Shown: positions 5,936 to 8,053 of the stretch, in pieces
Layout: every line of letters starts with the position of its first letter
How positions within the stretch are numbered: the stretch's first letter is position 1
Assembly (NCBI GenBank): GCA_903889785.1
Contig: CAISYT010000039.1
Location: forward strand, 1-8,053
DNA: 8,053 nt
Reading direction: 5' to 3'
From: an uncultured Caulobacterales bacterium
GTDB lineage: Bacteria > Pseudomonadota > Alphaproteobacteria > Caulobacterales > Caulobacteraceae
Program-made: the position numbers and the translations under genes
The notes under the pieces: model-generated
What the model was told of the DNA's origin: nothing
What the model saw: the letters and a program-made list of their open reading frames with translations, nothing else
Database searches by the model: none

Positions 5936-5955
5936 AAGGGTTGGGGTATGCCCCA
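5936..5955 (+). promoter_or_regulatory. Ribosome binding site and start-codon hairpin of the HAD gene
   Basis: AAGGG (5936-5940) lies 7 bases before ATG 5948 and 19 before ATG 5960, which favours 5948 as the start. The bases TGGGG-TATG-CCCCA (5942-5955) can fold into a 5-pair hairpin with the ATG in its loop. A C-run at 5918-5923 upstream can pair with GGGG at 5929-5932 or at 5943-5946, so alternative folds are possible. Confidence 0.4.
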
Positions 5956-6829
5956 CCGCATGAGCGCGCCCCAGATCATTTACGGCCTATCCGCCGTCGC
6001 CGATCGCTATGACATACTTCTGTGCGACATCTGGGGCGTGATCCACAACGGACGCGAGCACTTTCCGGCTGCCTGCGACGCACTGATCCGGTTTCGTGAG
6101 CACCACGGCCACGTGGTCTTGATTTCAAATTCGCCCCGCGTCTCAAGCGAAGTTGCCCTACAACTCGACGGCCTGGGCGTGCCGCGCCACGCTTGGAGTG
6201 CCATGGCCACCTCGGGCGATGCCACGCGCGACCTGCTCCGTGCCCGCGCGCCCGGCCCGGTCTGGACCATCGGCCCGCCTCATGAGTCGGTGATCTATGA
6301 CGGCCTAGGGTTAGACTTTGCGGGTCCGCAAATGGCTGCCTTCATATCGCTGACCGGTCTGGAGAACGATGATATTGAGACGCCCGAAGACTATCGCGAA
6401 CGGCTCAAACCCGCCGTGGCGCGCAAGCTGCCGCTGGTCTGCGCCAATCCAGATCGGCAGGTCCACAAGGGCAGCAAACTGCTGTGGTGCGCGGGCGGCG
6501 TGGCCGAACTCTACGTCGAAATGGGTGGCGGACCGGTGATCATGGCGGGAAAACCCTATGCGGCAATCTATGACCTAGCGCTGCGCGAGGCAGAATCATT
6601 GACCGGCAAGCCGGTCGAACGGCAGCGCGTGCTGTGCATCGGCGACAGCGCCGCCAATGACCTGGGCGGTGCCAACGCGCAGGCGCTCGACGCCCTGTTC
6701 GTGGCTGGCGGCGTGCATGGCGAGCATGTCTTGAATGCGGCGGGTGGGCTCGACGCCGCAGCCCTGACCCAATGGCTTGCCAGCAAGGGCGTACACGCTG
6801 CCCATGCCATTCCCACCTTGGCCTGGTAG
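5948..6829 (+). CDS. HAD-superfamily class IIA hydrolase, TIGR01459 type
   Basis: This is a cytoplasmic HAD-fold protein of 293 residues, related to the NagD-like phosphatases and of unknown substrate. Motif I is CDIWGVIHNG (26-35) with nucleophile D27. The position normally holding the second aspartate is W29, as usual for this subfamily. Motif II is S60 in LISNSPR, motif III is K202 in MAGKPY, and motif IV is IGDSAANDLGGA (231-242) with D233 and D238. The class IIA cap lies between motifs II and III, with a conserved CANPDR (165-170). ATG 5948 is chosen for its AAGGG site. ATG 5960 would give MSAPQIIYGLSAVADRYD, the usual family start, and is equally possible. The gene is 8 bases before the MaoC gene, and two genes before ribF. 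That context makes a nucleotide or flavin phosphate a reasonable but unproven substrate. The CtrA-type box upstream suggests its own promoter. Confidence 0.85.
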   Translation: MPHRMSAPQIIYGLSAVADRYDILLCDIWGVIHNGREHFPAACDALIRFREHHGHVVLISNSPRVSSEVALQLDGLGVPRHAWSAMATSGDATRDLLRARAPGPVWTIGPPHESVIYDGLGLDFAGPQMAAFISLTGLENDDIETPEDYRERLKPAVARKLPLVCANPDRQVHKGSKLLWCAGGVAELYVEMGGGPVIMAGKPYAAIYDLALREAESLTGKPVERQRVLCIGDSAANDLGGANAQALDALFVAGGVHGEHVLNAAGGLDAAALTQWLASKGVHAAHAIPTLAW

Positions 6830-6837
6830 TCACGCGC

Positions 6838-7254
6838 ATGGCCTATTTCGAAGATCTGGAACTGGGGCAGTCGGCAGAAGCCACGCACACCGTCACCGCC
6901 GCCGATATCGAGGCGTTCGGCAACGCGATCGGCGACTTCAATCCGCTGCATTTCGACGAAGCCTATGCGATGACGACCCCGTTCAAGGGCCGCATCGCCC
7001 ACGGTATGATGCTGGCCGGCTATATCTCGGCCCTGCTGGCCTCTGACCTGCCGGGCCCGGGCGTGATCTATCTTGGCCAGACACTGGATTTCCTGCGCGC
7101 GGTGCACATCGGTGACGAGGTGGTCACACGCGTGGAGATCACCGCCCTGGATGACGCCAAGACCGAGGCGACCTTGGTCACTCTGGTGAAGGTTGGCCGC
7201 AAGGCGATGGTGCGCGGCGAGGCCAAGATGCTGGTCCAACGTAGGCCGACCTGA
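6838..7254 (+). CDS. MaoC-fold (R)-specific enoyl-CoA hydratase
   Basis: This small hot-dog-fold enzyme probably hydrates trans-2-enoyl-CoA to (R)-3-hydroxyacyl-CoA, as PhaJ does in supplying polyhydroxyalkanoate precursors. The 138 residues match the single-domain family. The hydratase-2 motif is GDFNPLH (32-38), with the catalytic pair D33 and H38 at the same spacing as D31 and H36 of Aeromonas PhaJ. RIAHGMMLAGYISALL (52-67) and GPGVIYLGQTLDFLRAV (73-89) are also characteristic. The start MAYFEDLELGQ is the usual one for the family. The ATG lies 8 bases after the HAD stop with no strong ribosome site, so translation is probably coupled. The stop is one base before the ribF start (TGACATG). 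Its (R)-specificity would differ from the (S)-specific Hbd nearby, so it may feed storage-polymer synthesis rather than beta-oxidation. Related MaoC proteins with other CoA substrates exist, so the substrate is inferred. Confidence 0.87.
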   Translation: MAYFEDLELGQSAEATHTVTAADIEAFGNAIGDFNPLHFDEAYAMTTPFKGRIAHGMMLAGYISALLASDLPGPGVIYLGQTLDFLRAVHIGDEVVTRVEITALDDAKTEATLVTLVKVGRKAMVRGEAKMLVQRRPT

Positions 7255-7255
7255 C

Positions 7256-8053
7256 ATGACGCTGAAGATCGTTACACATTGGCGTGGGCTTGATCCCGCT
7301 GACCGAGGGGCTGCGGCGGCCCTGGGCAATTTCGATGGCGTACATTTAGGCCATCAGCACGTCATCAGCGCGGCGCGTGAGGCGGCACAGGCCGTGGGCG
7401 CGCCCTTGGCCGTGATCACTTTCGACCCGCATCCCCGGCGGATGTTCCGGCCCAGTGACCCGCCGTTTCGCCTGACCACACTCGACCAGCAGGCCAGCAT
7501 TCTGGAAAGTCTGGGTGTTGAGCGGCTTTTCCTACTGCCGTTCGATTACGCCATGGGCTCCATGACCGACCGCCAGTTCGCCGAAGACGTACTGCACGCC
7601 GGCCTGGGCGTCCGGCATGTGGCGGTGGGCTTCGACATCAGCTTCGGCACCGGGCGAACAGGTACGCCCAAGACCATGCAGGCCTATGGCGAGGCGTTTG
7701 GTTTCTCTGTCTCGGTCACCCCGGCTCTGACCATGCCGGATGGGATCAAGATCTCGTCCAGCGCCGTGCGTGAGGCTCTGCGCGAAGGCGAACCGGCCGC
7801 TGCAGCCGCGATCCTGGGCCGGCAGTTCGCCATCGAGGGAATCGTCCGCCGCGGCCGTCAGCTTGGCCGCACACTCGGCTTTCCGACCGCCAATGTGGCG
7901 CTTGAGGACTATGTGGCCCCGCGTCTTGGGGTCTACGCCAGCCGAACCCGCATGGCCGACGGGCGGCTGTTGGCCAGCGTCTCCAATATCGGTAGGAACC
8001 CCACGGTGGGCGAGGTCGAGGCGCGGCTGGAGACCTTCATCTTCGACTTCGAC
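7256..8053 (+). CDS. ribF: Bifunctional riboflavin kinase / FAD synthetase (3' end cut off)
   Basis: RibF phosphorylates riboflavin to FMN and adenylates FMN to FAD. The frame stays open to the right edge: 266 residues are present of roughly 310 usual for the family. The N-terminal FAD synthetase domain has the nucleotidyltransferase motif GNFDGVHLGHQ (24-34), TFDPHP (55-60), VGFDISFGTGRTG (124-136) and KISSSAVREALREG (165-178). In other members the third motif usually reads closer to DFxFG, and here it is DISFG. The C-terminal riboflavin kinase domain has GRQLGRTLGFPTANV (200-214), GVYASR (225-230) and SVSNIGRNPTVGE (241-253). It ends in the window at LETFIFDFD, where the catalytic glutamate region of the kinase lies. 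ATG 7256 begins one base after the MaoC stop. FAD made here is needed by EtfAB encoded upstream, which fits the neighbourhood. Confidence 0.95.
   Translation, partial: MTLKIVTHWRGLDPADRGAAAALGNFDGVHLGHQHVISAAREAAQAVGAPLAVITFDPHPRRMFRPSDPPFRLTTLDQQASILESLGVERLFLLPFDYAMGSMTDRQFAEDVLHAGLGVRHVAVGFDISFGTGRTGTPKTMQAYGEAFGFSVSVTPALTMPDGIKISSSAVREALREGEPAAAAAILGRQFAIEGIVRRGRQLGRTLGFPTANVALEDYVAPRLGVYASRTRMADGRLLASVSNIGRNPTVGEVEARLETFIFDFD

Noticed and set aside
5920..5955. FMN riboswitch in the leader of the HAD-maoC-ribF unit
   Set aside because: The leader is too short and lacks the conserved RFN-element segments. Only simple G/C-run hairpins are present.
6568..7329. 253-codon minus-strand frame across the HAD, MaoC and ribF genes
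   Set aside because: It is antisense to three recognisable genes and its product resembles no family. It is a GC-driven shadow frame.

Overview
This is a high-GC window from an alphaproteobacterium, most likely Caulobacterales. The order etfB-etfA-hbd, a TIGR01459-type HAD hydrolase, a MaoC hydratase and ribF is typical of that class. A perfect TTAA-N7-TTAA box, the binding consensus of the cell-cycle regulator CtrA, lies upstream of the HAD gene. The placement rests on gene content and motifs read by eye, not on a database search.

Layout. Positions 1-851 hold the C-terminal beta-barrel of an autotransporter, interrupted by an in-frame TAG at 186-188, so it is probably a decayed gene. Positions 1065-2105 encode a cation diffusion facilitator of the DmeF (Co/Ni efflux) type. 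The next 417 bases hold no intact gene. They contain a minus-strand remnant of a TetR-type regulator (about 2104-2268), two inverted repeats and a promoter that appears to drive leaderless translation of a 67-residue twin-membrane-segment HIG1-type protein (2523-2726). A short unidentified membrane-anchored protein lies convergently on the minus strand (2734-2982).

From 3132 to the right edge all genes point right. etfB and etfA overlap by one base and encode the electron transfer flavoprotein. A region with two stem-loops separates them from hbd, a 3-hydroxyacyl-CoA dehydrogenase. After the CtrA-type box come the HAD hydrolase, a MaoC-fold enoyl-CoA hydratase and ribF (cut by the window end), spaced by 8 and 1 bases and so probably one transcript.

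The right half makes metabolic sense as a unit. Acyl-CoA dehydrogenases pass electrons to EtfAB. The MaoC protein and Hbd act on enoyl-CoA and 3-hydroxyacyl-CoA intermediates of fatty acid, butyrate or polyhydroxybutyrate metabolism. RibF makes the FMN and FAD these flavoproteins need.

I found no CRISPR array, intact mobile element, tRNA or rRNA gene, and nothing that amounts to a clearly new system. The observations most worth checking are the CtrA box, the long stem-loop between etfA and hbd, the two broken genes, and the small uncharacterised membrane protein.
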